A stretch of 64,000 nucleotides of DNA, taken from the NCBI GenBank assembly GCA_009617715.1, contig VTFK01000217.1, positions 186,001-250,000 of the forward strand, in the 5' to 3' direction. The notes below the pieces were generated by a model. It made no database searches and was not told where the DNA came from. It saw only the letters and a list, made by a program, of their open reading frames with translations. The position numbers and the translations under genes are program-made. Source of the stretch: Plectrocnemia conspersa. Its lineage: Eukaryota; Arthropoda; Insecta; Trichoptera; Polycentropodidae. Below, in pieces: positions 62,801 to 64,000 of the stretch (position 1 is its first letter; each line of letters opens with the position of its first letter).

Positions 62801-64000
62801 ATGATGTTTTTTTATATGTATGTATATGTATATTATATCCTACTTTAAATTATATCATAAATAATAATTTTTCTAACTACAATTAGAAACACAGCATATA
62901 AAGAAGCACGAAACTTTCACTTATCTCACTAAAGATATGTTATATAATTTTTATAAATTTATGTATTTTCAACCAAATCAATAAATAAAAAATAAAAGAG
63001 TAAAATTTGGAACCACTTCTATCAATTTTTTTTGTTCGTTGATTTGTGCAATCGATTTTTTTATTATATATCCCAAAGATATTTTATCGGTTTAATAAAA
63101 GTCGCAATTTTCTTAAAATTCTGTAGTATTTTGAAAAAAATAATTTTAACTTTCAAATCGACCTAAAAAAACATTACTATCTATTTTTAACTGATGTCAG
63201 GATGCAGAAACATATGCCGTCTAAATTTGTACTTTTTTTCATTTAAGGGAGAAAAAAATCAGGACAGCTTTATAATCTTCCGCCTCAACGGTTCAGTCGA
63301 TGAAGTGGATTACTTCAATTTCAGAATATAAAAAGCACCCTCAGATCATTTGAGTATATGGATTTTGCACAGTTACTTAGAGATATTTTTCGGTATATCT
63401 TTCGTCACCTTGACGACGAACATAGTGCATCCATCTTAGTATAAAAAAAATATTTATAAACCCTTCTCCATCCAAAATAGTAAAATTTTGTATCGATTGT
63501 ACTAATGATCGTTCGACCTATATTTTTTAGCCAATAACTATTTTTGGCAGGTATAAGACTGCATATACCTCTTAAATAAGCTACACATGTCAATGGTTGT
63601 TCACGTTTATTTCTATAATAAATGTTTTGTAAATATTTACTGATAAAATTTCCAACAGTTCTATATCAATCAATCTTTATTAATATTCAACAATAGTAAT
63701 TTTTCGCTAATCCGATATTTTTAAAAAATATTTTTTAAAATAAATAAAATTGACTAAAAACTTTTCTTTTGGATATTCTTATTAATATACAATAATATCG
63801 ATTTTTTACTAAAACTAAATAGTAAACGATTATTATAGCATTATACGAGCATTATATTTTTTATAAATATTTTTATTAAAAAATCTAACAGTTAATCCGG
63901 TTAGATAACTACTTAAACATATTAAATACATACTTTTTAATTAGGTGATTAAGAATCCAAAGATGGTTTTTGGATATATCTTTTTTTAACGCTGTTTTCT
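59854..64000. other. Noncoding stretch with islands at about 60580-60660, 60850-61280 and 61860-62300
   Basis: The 60.85-61.28 kb island has frames open on both strands (60 and 82 codons) with no recognisable motif. The rest, especially 62.3-64.0 kb, is extremely AT-rich. No gene, RNA or repeat I can support. Confidence 0.3.

Overview
This window looks like nuclear DNA of an arthropod, most likely an insect. It is very AT-rich, has no prokaryotic-style gene packing, and the longest open frame is only about 120 codons and belongs to a retrotransposon. It carries decayed insect-type transposons (mariner, Tc1, hAT, Jockey/CR1-like LINEs), tRNA-derived SINE-like repeats and a short TTAGG run. No rRNA, tRNA, CRISPR array or bacterial operon was seen. 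Species and clade cannot be fixed from the sequence.

Left end (1-3,900): the best host gene is on the minus strand. One exon (3233-3866) has a strong acceptor, a leader with several upstream ATGs, a good start context and 91 codons plus one base, ending in a GTGAGT donor. It encodes the start of a type II membrane protein: short basic cytosolic tail, one membrane segment, Gly/Pro-rich stem. This resembles Golgi glycosyltransferases, possibly the polypeptide GalNAc-transferase (pgant9/GALNT) group. A second exon at 85-189 joins in frame (phase 1) after a 3.0-kb intron. The catalytic exons would lie left of the window.

Rest of the window (3,900-64,000): a gene-poor expanse. Two more candidate minus-strand exons of 51-52 bp have strong splice signals (59803-59853 and 32711-32762), so at least one long-intron minus-strand gene probably crosses here; I do not recognise its protein. 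The background is AT-rich DNA broken every 2-4 kb by islands of 200-700 bp with higher GC and less decay (for example 18.1-18.9, 21.2-21.75, 30.8-31.6, 34.6-34.9, 35.6-36.2, 41.4-41.9, 49.6-50.2 and 60.9-61.3 kb). They lack convincing coding frames and look like candidate conserved noncoding or enhancer elements.

Mobile-element layer: three pieces of non-LTR retrotransposon (11.5-12.2, 42.2-42.7 and 55.4-55.9 kb, the last with its 3' UTR and TTTA-type tail), a mariner transposase C-terminal half (34.0-34.5 kb), a Tc1 transposase tail (14.5 kb), a DUF4371 hAT-like transposase remnant (42.85-43.47 kb), a hAT transposase 5' end with its terminal inverted repeat (46.6-47.15 kb), two complete-looking nonautonomous TIR elements (40.12-40.75 and 57.515-57.96 kb), five copies of a SINE-like repeat, a two-copy dispersed repeat (9.3/10.8 kb), and a local three-copy inverted/direct repeat cluster at 28.36-29.97 kb. 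All transposase and RT pieces are broken by stops or frameshifts.
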